Shown: positions 17,469 to 28,413, counted from the stretch's first letter. The stretch is DNA of 64,000 nucleotides from an uncultured Pelagibacteraceae bacterium (GCA_902543245.1 CACBXQ010000003.1:35285-99284), one strand, 5' to 3'. Notes: generated by a model not told the origin, from the letters alone. Numbers and translations: made by a program.

Positions 17469-18860
17469 ATGGTAAAAAATAAAAACAATAAAGCATTTTG
17501 GGGAACAAGAATAAAGAAAACTTCATCTTTATTTCAAGAAATTGGAAATTCTATTGATATAGATAAAAGACTTTTTATTGAAGATATTAGAGGTTCTGAA
17601 GCTCATGTACAAATGCTTTCTAAACAAAAAATCATATCAAAAAAAATTAAAAAAAATATTATTAATGGACTAAAAAAAATCAAAAATGAAATTTTAAGAA
17701 AAAAATTTGTATTCAATAAAAAATACGAAGATATACACATGAATATTGAAAATAGACTTGAACAACTAATAGGTAATGATGCAGGTTACATACACACTGG
17801 AAGATCTAGAAATGATCAAGTAATCACAGATTTTAAATTATGGATTAAGTCATCAAGTAATGATTTAGATTTAAAATTATCAAAATTAATTAAAACTATA
17901 TTAAAACTGGCGAATAAAAATATATATACAATCATGCCTGGTTTTACACATCTAAAAAATGCTCAACCAGTTTCCCTTGCACATTATCTTTTAGCCTATG
18001 TAGAAATGTTTCAAAGAGATAAAGGAAGATATAAAAAAAACCTTGAAAGCCTTAATGAAAATCCATTAGGAGTTGCGGCATTAACAGGAACATCCTTTAA
18101 TATAGATAGAAATTATACATCAAAAAAATTAGGATTTAAAAAACCTACAAGAAATTCTATTGACACAGTGTCTGACCGTGATTTTGTTTTGGACTTTTTA
18201 TATACATCTTCTGTCTGCTCTTTGCATATATCAAGAATCTCCGAAGAATTAATAATTTGGAATTCCGATGGCTTTAATATGATTGAAATGTCAGATAAAA
18301 TAGTAACTGGATCTTCGATAATGCCTCAAAAGAAAAATCCAGATCCATTAGAATTTTTAAGAGGTAAAACAGGCAACGCATATGGAAACCTTTTCTCAAT
18401 GTTAACTATCCTTAAAGGGCTCCCTCTCTCATATTTTAAAGATTTACAAGATGATAAAGAAATAGTCTTTAGATCTTATGATAGCTTGAGTACTTGCATT
18501 TTACTCCTTGATGAAGTGTTAAAAAATATAAAACCTAAAAAAGATAAAATGATTTCTCTAGCAAAAAAAGGCTTTATTACATCTACTGATCTTGCTGATT
18601 ATCTAGTCAAAAATTATAAAATAAATTTTAGACTTGCTTATAAAATAACTGCAAGAATAGTCAATTATGCTGAAAAAAATAATAAAAAGTTAGATAAATT
18701 AAATTTAGATGAATTAAAAAAATTTTATTCAAAAATAGATAATAAAATTTTTAAGATTTTATCACTTGAAAATTCTATTAATTCAAAGAAATCTTTTGGA
18801 GGAACGTCGTTTAATAATATAAAAAAAATGATAAAAAAATATTATAGGGTTTATAAATGA
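17469..18860 (+). CDS. argH: Argininosuccinate lyase
   Basis: 463 aa; AGYIHTGRSRNDQV, GFTHLKNAQPVSLAHYL, TGSSIMPQKKNPDPLEFLRG. Confidence 0.96.
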   Translation: MVKNKNNKAFWGTRIKKTSSLFQEIGNSIDIDKRLFIEDIRGSEAHVQMLSKQKIISKKIKKNIINGLKKIKNEILRKKFVFNKKYEDIHMNIENRLEQLIGNDAGYIHTGRSRNDQVITDFKLWIKSSSNDLDLKLSKLIKTILKLANKNIYTIMPGFTHLKNAQPVSLAHYLLAYVEMFQRDKGRYKKNLESLNENPLGVAALTGTSFNIDRNYTSKKLGFKKPTRNSIDTVSDRDFVLDFLYTSSVCSLHISRISEELIIWNSDGFNMIEMSDKIVTGSSIMPQKKNPDPLEFLRGKTGNAYGNLFSMLTILKGLPLSYFKDLQDDKEIVFRSYDSLSTCILLLDEVLKNIKPKKDKMISLAKKGFITSTDLADYLVKNYKINFRLAYKITARIVNYAEKNNKKLDKLNLDELKKFYSKIDNKIFKILSLENSINSKKSFGGTSFNNIKKMIKKYYRVYK

Positions 18861-18970
18861 TAAAAAAAATACTGATTTTGTTGACAATTTTATTTATTTT
18901 TGCATCTTGCGGAAAAAAAGGAGATCCCAAGTATGTGCCTGAAAGCGACGACAAAACATTAAGTAATTAA
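18857..18970 (+). CDS. Small LptM/YifL-like lipoprotein (MIKKILILLTILFIFASCGKKGDPKYVPESDDKTLSN)
   Basis: 37 aa; lipobox FASC followed by GKKGD; ATGA overlap with argH, located between argH and lysA; missed by the ORF track. Confidence 0.88.
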   Translation: MIKKILILLTILFIFASCGKKGDPKYVPESDDKTLSN

Positions 18971-18979
18971 AAAATTAAA

Positions 18980-20194
18980 ATGAAATACATAAATAATAAG
19001 CTTACAATTGATGGAATATCACTAGATTCGCTTGTTAAAAGGTATGGAACTCCATTGTATTGCTATTCTCATAATGAATTGAGAACAAATATAATTAATT
19101 TTAAAAATAACTTTAAGGGAATAAATCCATTAATTTGTTTTTCTGTTAAGTCTAATTCCAACAAAAAGATTCTTAGCGAAATTAAAAAATTTAACATTGG
19201 TGCTGACGTGGTCTCAAAAGGAGAATTAGTGAAAGCATTAAAGTCTGGAATTAAACCACAAAAAATTGTTTTTTCTGGTGTTGGCAAGACACCTCCAGAG
19301 CTTAAGTATGCTATTGAGAAAAATATATTATTAATTAACGTTGAGTCTAAGAGTGAACTTTTGTTAATTAATAAAATTGCAAAATTAAAAAAAAAAGTAG
19401 TAAATGTTGGAATTAGATTAAATCCAGACACAGATGCTAAAACAATTAAGAAAATATCTACTGGGAATATAGAAAATAAATTTGGTGTAAATGAAAAAGA
19501 ATTCTTAAAATTAATCGAATTTTCAAAACTTTCAAAAAATTTAAATGTTAAATGTTTAAGTGTACATATAGGAAGTCAGATTCTAGATTATAGACCATAC
19601 AAAAAAATGTTGGGTGTAATAAATAAAGTAATAAAAAAAAGTAATTATAAATTTGAATTTATTGATTTGGGTGGTGGCATGGGCATACAATATGAAAAAA
19701 ATAGTAAAAAGCTAAACTATAAAATTTATAATAATTTAATTAAGAAATTTTTAAAAAACTATGACTCAAAAATAATTTTTGAGCCAGGAAGATCAATAAT
19801 TGGCAGTGTAGGATCATTAATAAGTAAAATCACTTACATTAAAAAAACAAAAAATAAAATTTTTGTAATCCTAGACTGTGCAATGAATGATTTTTTAAGA
19901 CCAGCCTTATATGGAGCAAAGCATGAAATTTTACCAACAGTTAAAAATAGCAAAAAAATAAAAAAAACTACTGAGTTTGTTGGGCCTATATGTGAAACAA
20001 CGGATACATTTTTAAAATTAAGTAAATTTCAGTCAATTAAGGAAGGTGATAATATTGTAATACTTAATACAGGAGCGTATGGCATGTCTCTAAGTTCAAA
20101 CTACAATGTAAGACCTATGCCAATAGAAATACTTATAAAAAATAGAAAAAGTTCAGTAATTCTTAAAAGGCAAAAACTAAATGAAATTACTTAA
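18980..20194 (+). CDS. lysA: Diaminopimelate decarboxylase
   Basis: 404 aa; FSVKSNSNKKIL, SVHIGSQILD, LGGGMGIQY, EPGRSIIG, GPICETTDTFL. Confidence 0.95.
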   Translation: MKYINNKLTIDGISLDSLVKRYGTPLYCYSHNELRTNIINFKNNFKGINPLICFSVKSNSNKKILSEIKKFNIGADVVSKGELVKALKSGIKPQKIVFSGVGKTPPELKYAIEKNILLINVESKSELLLINKIAKLKKKVVNVGIRLNPDTDAKTIKKISTGNIENKFGVNEKEFLKLIEFSKLSKNLNVKCLSVHIGSQILDYRPYKKMLGVINKVIKKSNYKFEFIDLGGGMGIQYEKNSKKLNYKIYNNLIKKFLKNYDSKIIFEPGRSIIGSVGSLISKITYIKKTKNKIFVILDCAMNDFLRPALYGAKHEILPTVKNSKKIKKTTEFVGPICETTDTFLKLSKFQSIKEGDNIVILNTGAYGMSLSSNYNVRPMPIEILIKNRKSSVILKRQKLNEIT

Positions 20195-20205
20195 TTTAAA
20201 TATTA

Positions 20206-20907
20206 ATGATAAGAAGCCTTTTATTTAAAATTTTTTTTTTCTTAGGAATTATTATTATATCAATAATATACTTGCCCTCATTGTTTATGAAAGAGAAAGT
20301 GGTTATTTCTGGGGGTAAACTAATGGGTTACTGGTGTGCTCTCTGTCTAAAACTTTTTCTTTCAACTGATATCAGGATTTTAGGTGAAGAAAATATAATA
20401 ACACAAAAAAAATTTTTTATTGCGTGTTCCCATCAATCAATATTTGAAACCTTTTTTTTGCAGACAATTTTTAACGGTCCAGTTTTCATTCTTAAAAAGG
20501 AACTAATAAAAATACCAATATTTGGAAATTATTTAAAGAAGATTGGAGCTATATCAATAGAAAGAAATAAGACTACAAAAGAAAATTTAGGTTTTACTGA
20601 AAAAATATATAAAATTAGCAATGATACGGATAGACCTGTATTAATTTTTCCACAAGGGACTAGAACTAAGCCAGGAGAATTTGTTCAATTTAAAAAAGGT
20701 GTAGGCAGAATTTACAATGAGCTTAATATAAAATGTCAACCTATAGCTATAAATTCAGGTAATGTTTGGCCAAAAGATGGTCAACTAAAAGCAGATAAAA
20801 CAATCACTGTATCAATACTTCCTGGTATAAATGAAGGTCTTGAAAAAGATATTTTTTTAGATCTTTTAGAAAAAGAAATTTATAATGAGCTTAATAAATT
20901 AAATTAG
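20206..20907 (+). CDS. plsC: 1-acyl-sn-glycerol-3-phosphate acyltransferase
   Basis: 233 aa; ACSHQSIFETFF (HX4D-like) and IFPQGTRTKPGEF. Confidence 0.9.
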   Translation: MIRSLLFKIFFFLGIIIISIIYLPSLFMKEKVVISGGKLMGYWCALCLKLFLSTDIRILGEENIITQKKFFIACSHQSIFETFFLQTIFNGPVFILKKELIKIPIFGNYLKKIGAISIERNKTTKENLGFTEKIYKISNDTDRPVLIFPQGTRTKPGEFVQFKKGVGRIYNELNIKCQPIAINSGNVWPKDGQLKADKTITVSILPGINEGLEKDIFLDLLEKEIYNELNKLN

Positions 20908-22013
20908 CCTTTCATTGGCATAACGACATAAATACTATCAAAATCTCCCGGATCTTTAATTAAAGCCGGAGAACCCATGTCATTTAAAAAAATCTCGATT
21001 TTATCTCCATCAATTTGAGATGCTACATCAATTAAATATTTTGAATTAAAACTTATATCCAATTCATGATCAAAATTAACATTTAATGTTTCTGTACCGT
21101 CTCCACTATTAGCATTAATAACCGACAGATTTAATTTATCTTTAATTAAATTAAATTTCACTCCATCTTTTTTGTCTAGAGAAACGGAAGCCACACGATC
21201 AACTGAATTTAAAAATAGCTTTAAATCTATTTCTAGTTTTTTTTGATTATTTTTCGGAATAACTTGGATATAATTCGGGAATTTACCATCAATTAATTTT
21301 GAAATTAATATACTATCATCTAACTCAAATTTTATTTTAGATTTCAGATTTGATACTACTACATCTGAATCATAATCCTCTAAAAGCGAACACAATTGAA
21401 AAATAGTTTTTTTGGGTAATATTATAGGTTCAAAATTTATCTTACCTTCAAGTTGAACTTTTGAAATCGACATTCTATGACTATCAGTTGCAGCAGCAGT
21501 TAAAAAAAATTTATCATCAATTTGAGTTTGGTGAAAAAATATTCCACTCAAATAATGCCTTGTCTCATCATTCGAAACAGAAAATTTACATTTATTCAAA
21601 AGCTTTAGCAAGATTTTGGATTTAATTATGAATTTATTTTCATTAAAGTCTCCATCAGTAATTGGAAATTCACTTGGGTCAATAACATTCAAATTAAATT
21701 TTGACTTATCGCATTCTAATTGAAGCTTGCTATTATTCATTGAAAAATTGATTTTTTGTCCTGAAGATAACTTTCTAATAATATCATACATTATAGATGA
21801 TGTTGTCGTTGTTTTACCTTCTTCCTGAATTTCTATATTATCAATTTTATGAATAAATATTAAATCTAGATCTGTTGCAGTAATTGTAAGTCTTGAGTTG
21901 CTGACATCCAAAAGAATATTTGATAAAATAGGAAGAGTGCTCCTTTTTTCAATCACACCCTGACAATAATTTAAGGATTTTTGTAATTCTATTTGATTAG
22001 CACTAAATTTCAT
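20904..22013 (-). CDS. dnaN: DNA polymerase III subunit beta
   Basis: In-frame start MKFSANQIELQKSLNYCQGVIEKRSTLPILSNILL; C-terminal YVVMPMKG. Confidence 0.95.
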   Translation of the reverse strand: MKFSANQIELQKSLNYCQGVIEKRSTLPILSNILLDVSNSRLTITATDLDLIFIHKIDNIEIQEEGKTTTTSSIMYDIIRKLSSGQKINFSMNNSKLQLECDKSKFNLNVIDPSEFPITDGDFNENKFIIKSKILLKLLNKCKFSVSNDETRHYLSGIFFHQTQIDDKFFLTAAATDSHRMSISKVQLEGKINFEPIILPKKTIFQLCSLLEDYDSDVVVSNLKSKIKFELDDSILISKLIDGKFPNYIQVIPKNNQKKLEIDLKLFLNSVDRVASVSLDKKDGVKFNLIKDKLNLSVINANSGDGTETLNVNFDHELDISFNSKYLIDVASQIDGDKIEIFLNDMGSPALIKDPGDFDSIYVVMPMKG

Positions 22014-23418
22014 TTTCTTTATTATATAGAATTTTATTTTTAAGCATATCAATATTAGAATTTAACTCATTATCATTCGACTTTAGCTTTTCTATCATTT
22101 TTACTGAATGTATAACTGTAGTATGATCCCTATTTGAAAACTCCCTTCCTATTTCAGGTAAAGATTTTGTTGTTAGTAATTTTGATAGAAATATTGCTAC
22201 TTGCCTCGGTCTGACAAGATATCTCGACCTTCTAGCAGATAACATCTCATTTTTACTAATTTTAAAAAATTTGCAAACTTCAGACTGAATTTGATCAATA
22301 CTAATAGTATTTTCAGAAACATTTAAAAGATCCTTTAAAATTATCTTAACTTCAGAAAGATTTGGAATTTGATTGTAAACTTTAATAAAAGAATTTATTC
22401 GATTAAGAGCACCTGTTAATTCTCTTATACTAGTTTTAATTTCAGAACTTATAAACTTTTTTATGTTTTCAGGTATTTTTAATTCATTCGGATAAAGTAT
22501 TTCATGCTCCGCACATTTAGAATTTATGATTTTCAATCTTAAATCATAATTTGCTTTCTGAATATCAATAACAAGACCTCCAGCAAATCTAGATCTTATT
22601 CTCTCTTGAATTCTCGACAATTTATTTGGAGGTCTATCAGCAGAAATAACTACTTGTGAACCTTTATCAATCAGCGAATTAAATGTATGAAAAAACTCTT
22701 CTTGCATTGCCTCCTTTCCATTCATAAATTGAATATCATCAATTATAAATACATCTGTATTTCTAAAGTAATCTTTAAACTTTACCATTTCATTAAGCTT
22801 AATTGATCTAACAAATTGATACATAAATCGTTCTGCACTTATGAACATAACTTTAAACTTAGATTTCAAACTCAGGCCAATAGAATTTAGTAGATGAGTT
22901 TTACCCATCCCTACACCACTATATATGTATAGTGGGTTATAATGAGCAATTTCTTCTGAAACTTTTTTTGCAGCTTCAAAAGCTATTTTATTACTTGTGC
23001 CAATTATAAAATTATCAAATTTCTTATTAGGATCCATTCTGTTGTATTGTAAAAATGAATCTTCGATAAATGATATATTAGACTTATTTGATGAGATTGG
23101 CTCGTTATCTCTATCATTTGAAGTTTGGATATTGGCGTCCTGAACAATAAATTCAATTCTATTTAAATTTTTTTTATATAATTTAGCTATTTTTAATATT
23201 TGATCTAAGTATCTAGAGGTAATCCAATCTCTAATAAACCTTGTTGACACAGAAATCAATATATAATCATTATACTCGTTAATAAATTTTATTTTTTTAA
23301 TCCAACTTTCATAAATATCATTACCAAATTTATCTTTCATTTCTGTTTGAACACTTTCCCAATTAAAAGCGTCTAAAACATCAATATTTTCGTTTGATTT
23401 TGTATAATTTTTTTCCAT
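22003..23418 (-). CDS. dnaA: Chromosomal replication initiator protein DnaA
   Basis: 471 aa; NPLYIYSGVGMGKTHLLNSIG Walker A, DVFIIDDIQF, RPRQVAIFLSKLLTTKSLPEIGREFSNRDHTTVIHSV. Confidence 0.97.
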   Translation of the reverse strand: MEKNYTKSNENIDVLDAFNWESVQTEMKDKFGNDIYESWIKKIKFINEYNDYILISVSTRFIRDWITSRYLDQILKIAKLYKKNLNRIEFIVQDANIQTSNDRDNEPISSNKSNISFIEDSFLQYNRMDPNKKFDNFIIGTSNKIAFEAAKKVSEEIAHYNPLYIYSGVGMGKTHLLNSIGLSLKSKFKVMFISAERFMYQFVRSIKLNEMVKFKDYFRNTDVFIIDDIQFMNGKEAMQEEFFHTFNSLIDKGSQVVISADRPPNKLSRIQERIRSRFAGGLVIDIQKANYDLRLKIINSKCAEHEILYPNELKIPENIKKFISSEIKTSIRELTGALNRINSFIKVYNQIPNLSEVKIILKDLLNVSENTISIDQIQSEVCKFFKISKNEMLSARRSRYLVRPRQVAIFLSKLLTTKSLPEIGREFSNRDHTTVIHSVKMIEKLKSNDNELNSNIDMLKNKILYNKENEI

Positions 23419-23708
23419 GGGGAATAAATTTTCTTACGGGTAAATTTTTTATTATGCAATAAAAATAAATTTTATTTCAAAAAAAAATTAAATCTGTAAG
23501 TGAACTTACTAAATTAAAAATTGAATTTATTTTGATCTTAAAAAATAAATTTTTTTAAAATACTTAAAATTTAAAATATGAAAATAAAAACTATATGTAG
23601 TGTTTTTTAGAATTTTAAAATTATATTTGGTATAAATATTGTAAGTTGAGTAACTTCTTAGTTGTCAACTTAAAGTAGAATTGAAAAAATTGTAAAAATG
23701 GGATTCAA

Positions 23709-23969
23709 TTAAAGCGCGTTAATTTTTTTTGTAATTCTGGATATATTCCTTGACGCGTTTTGTTTTTTTATAATTCCAGTTTTAGCAACCTTCATTAATG
23801 CTGAGTTTAAACTAGGTAAAAATTCAAGTGCTTCTTTTTTTTTATTATTATCTATTAATAAATTCATTTTCTTTATTGAGTTTTTAAACTTACTTTTTCT
23901 AGACTTATTAACTAGGGTTTGCCTTGAAATTCTTCTTATTCTCTTAATTGCTGATTTTGTATTTGCCAT
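23709..23969 (-). CDS. rpsT: 30S ribosomal protein S20
   Basis: MANTKSAIKRIRRISRQTLVNKSRKSKFKNSIKK. Confidence 0.95.
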   Translation of the reverse strand: MANTKSAIKRIRRISRQTLVNKSRKSKFKNSIKKMNLLIDNNKKKEALEFLPSLNSALMKVAKTGIIKKQNASRNISRITKKINAL

Positions 23970-24019
23970 TTGCAAAGTTATATAACTTTAGAATATTCGC
24001 TGGTCAATAAAATAATTAG

Positions 24020-24880
24020 CTATTTTTGACAGTTTTTACAATAATATGTTGCTCTATTGTTGATATTTATTTTAATTATTTTTGATTCACATCCTCTATT
24101 TAAGCATAGATAATTTTCTCTTGAATAAGCCATAAATTCTTTTTGATAATTTCCTTTAAAACCGGAAACATTTTTAAAATCTCTAATCGATGATCCACCT
24201 TTATTTATAGCATGACTTAAAACAAATTTAGTTTTAGAAATTATTTTCCTAATTTCTGATAAAGTTAAATTTTCAACTTTTTTTAAAGGGTTTATTTTGC
24301 TTCTAAATAAGATTTCGCTAGCATATATATTGCCAATTCCTGAGACTAAATTTTGATCAAGAAGTGAATTTTTTATATTTTTAATACTTTTATTAAATTT
24401 TTGTTTTAAATAATTAGTATTAAATTTATTTCCTAGAGGTTCCGGACCAAGTTTACTAAAATACTTAATTAATTCATCTTTAGATTTCATAATTTTTACA
24501 AAACCAAATCTTCTTGGATCATTATAAATTACTTTAAATTTATCAAAAAAAAAAATTAAATGATTATGCTTTTCTGGAAGATCTCTGCCATGATAAAAAC
24601 TTATATTAGTATTTTTTTTATTTCCTTTATCTGACATATGAATAGTTCCTGACATTCCTAAATGCATTATTAAATATTGTTCAAAGTTTATTTGAAAAAT
24701 TACGTATTTTGATTTTCTAAAAATTTTTGTTATTTTCTTTTTTTTTAAACTTTTCTCAAAATTTTTTGGTATTTTAAATCTCAAATTTCTATTATTCACT
24801 ATTACTTTAGAAATTGTTTTGAATTTAACAATTTTATTAAGTGATTGCTTAACTATTTCAACTTCTGGTAATTCCGGCAT
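24020..24880 (-). CDS. mutM: Formamidopyrimidine-DNA glycosylase
   Basis: 286 aa; MPELPEVEIVKQSL, C-terminal zinc finger CLNRGCESKI...YYCKNCQK. Confidence 0.96.
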   Translation of the reverse strand: MPELPEVEIVKQSLNKIVKFKTISKVIVNNRNLRFKIPKNFEKSLKKKKITKIFRKSKYVIFQINFEQYLIMHLGMSGTIHMSDKGNKKNTNISFYHGRDLPEKHNHLIFFFDKFKVIYNDPRRFGFVKIMKSKDELIKYFSKLGPEPLGNKFNTNYLKQKFNKSIKNIKNSLLDQNLVSGIGNIYASEILFRSKINPLKKVENLTLSEIRKIISKTKFVLSHAINKGGSSIRDFKNVSGFKGNYQKEFMAYSRENYLCLNRGCESKIIKININNRATYYCKNCQK

Positions 24881-24915
24881 TTAATACTATATTACAACTT
24901 ATAAAAATAAATAAC

Positions 24916-25620
24916 ATGCGCCAACAACTACAAAATAAAAAAAATCTTGTAAAAAATGTATTTGAAAAAGTTTATGATAAATACGATTTAATGAATGACT
25001 TGATGTCATTAGGTGCGCATAGAATCTGGAAAAAAAACCTGATAAATATGACATCGCCTTTAGCAAATAAAAAATTAATTGATGTAGCCTGTGGCACAGG
25101 TGATATTGCGCAACTTTATTTAAAAAGATCGAATGTAAGCAATAATGTCCTATCGATCGATCCTAACAAAGGTATGATAGAAATCGCTAAAAGAAAACTT
25201 TCTAAATACAATAATTTAGAGTGGAAAGTTGGAAGTGCGGAAAATTTGCCTGCTCATGATAATTTTTTTGATTTTTACACAATTAGTTTTGGTTTAAGAA
25301 ATACAAAGGATTTAGAAAAAACGCTAAATGAAGCTTACAGAGTTTTAAAACCTGGTGGAAAATTTCTCTGTCTAGAGTTTTCAAAAGTAGAAAACGAAAA
25401 GTTAAGTTTAATTTATAAAAATTATAGTAAAATAATACCATCAATTGGTAAACTAATTGTAGGTGATCGAGCCCCATATGAATATTTAGTTAAAAGTATA
25501 AACAACTTTGTTAATCAGGATGAATTGTTAAATCTTTTAGAAGAATGTAATTTTAAGAAAGCAAACTTTATAAACATTAATGGGGGCATAGTTGCAATTC
25601 ATTACGGCTGGAAAATATAA
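24916..25620 (+). CDS. ubiE: Ubiquinone/menaquinone C-methyltransferase
   Basis: 234 aa; KYDLMNDLMSLGAHRIWKKNLI, LIDVACGTGDIA, FGLRNTKDLEKTLNEAYRVLKPGG. Confidence 0.95.
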   Translation: MRQQLQNKKNLVKNVFEKVYDKYDLMNDLMSLGAHRIWKKNLINMTSPLANKKLIDVACGTGDIAQLYLKRSNVSNNVLSIDPNKGMIEIAKRKLSKYNNLEWKVGSAENLPAHDNFFDFYTISFGLRNTKDLEKTLNEAYRVLKPGGKFLCLEFSKVENEKLSLIYKNYSKIIPSIGKLIVGDRAPYEYLVKSINNFVNQDELLNLLEECNFKKANFININGGIVAIHYGWKI

Positions 25621-27191
25621 TGTTTAAGAAAATTTTTATTTTATTTAAAATAGCTAGAAAGTTAGCAAAATCTGATGCTTTAAAAATCATTTCAAGATTT
25701 CATAAACCTCCAAAAATTTTAGAAATATTTTTTTATTTCATGTCTTTTACTGTAAATAAAAAAAAAATAGATAATTTAAGTCATCTGAGTGAGGAGGAAA
25801 AACTTTGTAATTCTTTACAATCTATGGGAACTACATTTATTAAATTGGGTCAATTTTTATCAACAAGGCCAGATATAGTTGTTGAAAAACTTTCACAAAA
25901 TTTAGAAAAACTTCAAGATAAAGTTCCTCCATTTGAAACAACTAAAGCTAACGAAATTTTAAGAACTGAACTGGGAGAAAATAATTACAAATTATTGATT
26001 AATTTAAGTGAGCCAGTTGCTGCTGCATCAATTGCCCAAGTTCATAAGGCGCAAATAGATGATAACGGTATTATAAAAGATGTTGCTGTAAAAATATTAA
26101 GACCAGAAATCAAAAAAATTTTTAATGAAGAAATAGATGCACTAATGTTATTTGCATATTTAATTGAAAGTTTATTAAAAAAAACAAAAAGACTAAAACT
26201 AGTTGAAGTTGTTTTTTTACTTAAAGAAATTACTAATCATGAAATGGATTTACGTTTTGAGGCAGCTGCAGCTAATGAATATGCTGAAAATACTAAGAAC
26301 GATAATGGTTTTACAGTTCCAAAAATTTATTGGAACTTTACTAGTGAAAATATGCTTACTCTAGATTGGGTAGATGGAATTTCAATTAGAGAAAAAAAAT
26401 TATTAGAAAATAATAAAATTAATACAAAATTGTTAGCCACTGACATAATTCAACATTTTTTAAGACATGCGGTGAGAGATGGTTTCTTTCACGCTGATAT
26501 GCATCAAGGTAATATTTTTGTAAATAAAAACGGTGAAATTATACCAATTGATTTTGGTATAATGGGAAGATTAGATAACCTTAATAAGAGATTTTTAGCA
26601 GAAATACTTTATGGTTTTGTTAAGAGGGATTATAAAAAGGTTGCTGAGGTTCATATTATTGCTGGGTTAGTTCCAAAAAATGTTCCAGTTGATGAGCTTG
26701 CACAAGCTTTAAGATCAATTGGTGAACCTATTTTCGGGCAGTCAGTAAAAGATATTTCTGGTGGGAAATTATTAAAGCAATTATTTGAAATTACAGAAAA
26801 ATTCAATATGCAAACTCAACCTCAACTTCTTTTGTTGCAAAAGACTATGGTGGTTGTTGAGGGTGTTGCAAGAAAATTAAATCCAGAAACCAATATTTGG
26901 GAAACATCAAAACCAGTTTTAGAGGATTGGTTAAAAAAAACTAAAGATCCAATAACTACAATTAATGAAACTCTTAAAACCACCTCAGAAGTATTCAAAA
27001 GGATTCCTGAATTTCCAGAAATAATGGATAAAGCAAACCAAGCTTTATCATTTTTAGCAAGTGGCAATATTCCTGAAAATACAAATTCTTATAGTGCCCT
27101 TAAAGAAAAAAAAAATGAAATGATAAGTTTTAGAAACCAGTCTGTAATAGGTTTATTATTACTTGTAATTTTTGGCTTAATAGTATTTTAA
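25620..27191 (+). CDS. ubiB: Ubiquinone biosynthesis ABC1-family kinase-like protein
   Basis: 523 aa; GTTFIKLGQFLSTRPDI, AAASIAQVHKAQ, GFFHADMHQGNIFV. Confidence 0.95.
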   Translation: MFKKIFILFKIARKLAKSDALKIISRFHKPPKILEIFFYFMSFTVNKKKIDNLSHLSEEEKLCNSLQSMGTTFIKLGQFLSTRPDIVVEKLSQNLEKLQDKVPPFETTKANEILRTELGENNYKLLINLSEPVAAASIAQVHKAQIDDNGIIKDVAVKILRPEIKKIFNEEIDALMLFAYLIESLLKKTKRLKLVEVVFLLKEITNHEMDLRFEAAAANEYAENTKNDNGFTVPKIYWNFTSENMLTLDWVDGISIREKKLLENNKINTKLLATDIIQHFLRHAVRDGFFHADMHQGNIFVNKNGEIIPIDFGIMGRLDNLNKRFLAEILYGFVKRDYKKVAEVHIIAGLVPKNVPVDELAQALRSIGEPIFGQSVKDISGGKLLKQLFEITEKFNMQTQPQLLLLQKTMVVVEGVARKLNPETNIWETSKPVLEDWLKKTKDPITTINETLKTTSEVFKRIPEFPEIMDKANQALSFLASGNIPENTNSYSALKEKKNEMISFRNQSVIGLLLLVIFGLIVF

Positions 27192-27198
27192 TTTACTT

Positions 27199-28410
27199 AT
27201 GAAAAATTTATATAATAAAAAAATATTACTAATTATCTGTGGGGGAATATCAGCATACAAAAGTTTAGAATTGATAAGGTTATTAAAAAAAAGTGGTGCG
27301 GAGGTAAAAACTATCTTAACTGAAAGTGGAAAACAGTTTGTAACACCTTTATCAATAACATCATTGTCAAAAGAAAAAGTTTATGAAGATTTGTTTAGTA
27401 TAGAAAACGAAACAGAAATGGACCATATCTCTCTATCAAGATGGTGTGATATTATTTTAGTTGCACCAATAACAGCAAATACAATATCAAAATTAAGCAA
27501 TGGTAGTACAGAAGATTTGGCTTCAACTGTAATTTTGGCTTCTAATAAAGATATATTGATTTGCCCTGCAATGAATGTTCGTATGTGGGAACATCCATCA
27601 ACAAAAAGTAATTTAGAAAAACTAAAACAATTTGGTTATAAAGTTATAGGTCCCGAAATCGGAGATATGGCATGTGGAGAATATGGTGAAGGTAAAATGA
27701 CAGAGCCAAATGTCATTTTGCAATACATATTAAATTATTTTGATAAATTAAGAGAAATAAAGAATAAAAAACTAAAAGCATTAGTTACTGCTGGTCCAAC
27801 AAAAGAATATATCGACCCTGTACGATTTATAACAAATAAATCGAGTGGCAAACAAGGCTATGAAATTGCAAAATCATTTTATAAAAAAGGTTTTGATACA
27901 ACTTTAATTTCTGGACCTACTAACATAAACATTGAACCTGGTATTAATTTGATTCAAGTTGAAACCGCCGAGGAAATGTTAAAAGCAACGCAAGAAAGTT
28001 TACCAGTTGATGTAGCTGTTTTTTCAGCTGCTGTTGCAGATTATAAAACTAAAAATATAGAACATAATAAAATAAAAAAAAATGATAGCTTAATATTATC
28101 TTTAGAAAAAAATGTCGATATTTTAAATTTTGTATCAAATCATAATTTGCATAGACCAAATATTGTTATAGGTTTTGCGGCGGAAACAAATGATTTAGAA
28201 GAAAATTCATTAAAAAAATTATCTGAGAAAAATTGTGACTGGTTAATCTCAAATGATGTATCTAATGATACTATTGGATTTGACTCTGATTATAATGAGG
28301 TAACTATTTATTATAAAGATAAGAAAAAAAATAGAGAATTTATATCTAAGAGAAAAAAAGCTCAAATTGCAGATGAAATCACAAATAAAGTGATTAGCTA
28401 CCTTAATTAA
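27199..28410 (+). CDS. coaBC: Bifunctional phosphopantothenoylcysteine decarboxylase/synthase
   Basis: 403 aa; ICGGISAYKSLELIRLLKK, PAMNVRMWEHP, VTAGPTKEYIDPVRFITNKSSGKQGY. Confidence 0.95.
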   Translation: MKNLYNKKILLIICGGISAYKSLELIRLLKKSGAEVKTILTESGKQFVTPLSITSLSKEKVYEDLFSIENETEMDHISLSRWCDIILVAPITANTISKLSNGSTEDLASTVILASNKDILICPAMNVRMWEHPSTKSNLEKLKQFGYKVIGPEIGDMACGEYGEGKMTEPNVILQYILNYFDKLREIKNKKLKALVTAGPTKEYIDPVRFITNKSSGKQGYEIAKSFYKKGFDTTLISGPTNINIEPGINLIQVETAEEMLKATQESLPVDVAVFSAAVADYKTKNIEHNKIKKNDSLILSLEKNVDILNFVSNHNLHRPNIVIGFAAETNDLEENSLKKLSEKNCDWLISNDVSNDTIGFDSDYNEVTIYYKDKKKNREFISKRKKAQIADEITNKVISYLN

Positions 28411-28413
28411 TTT

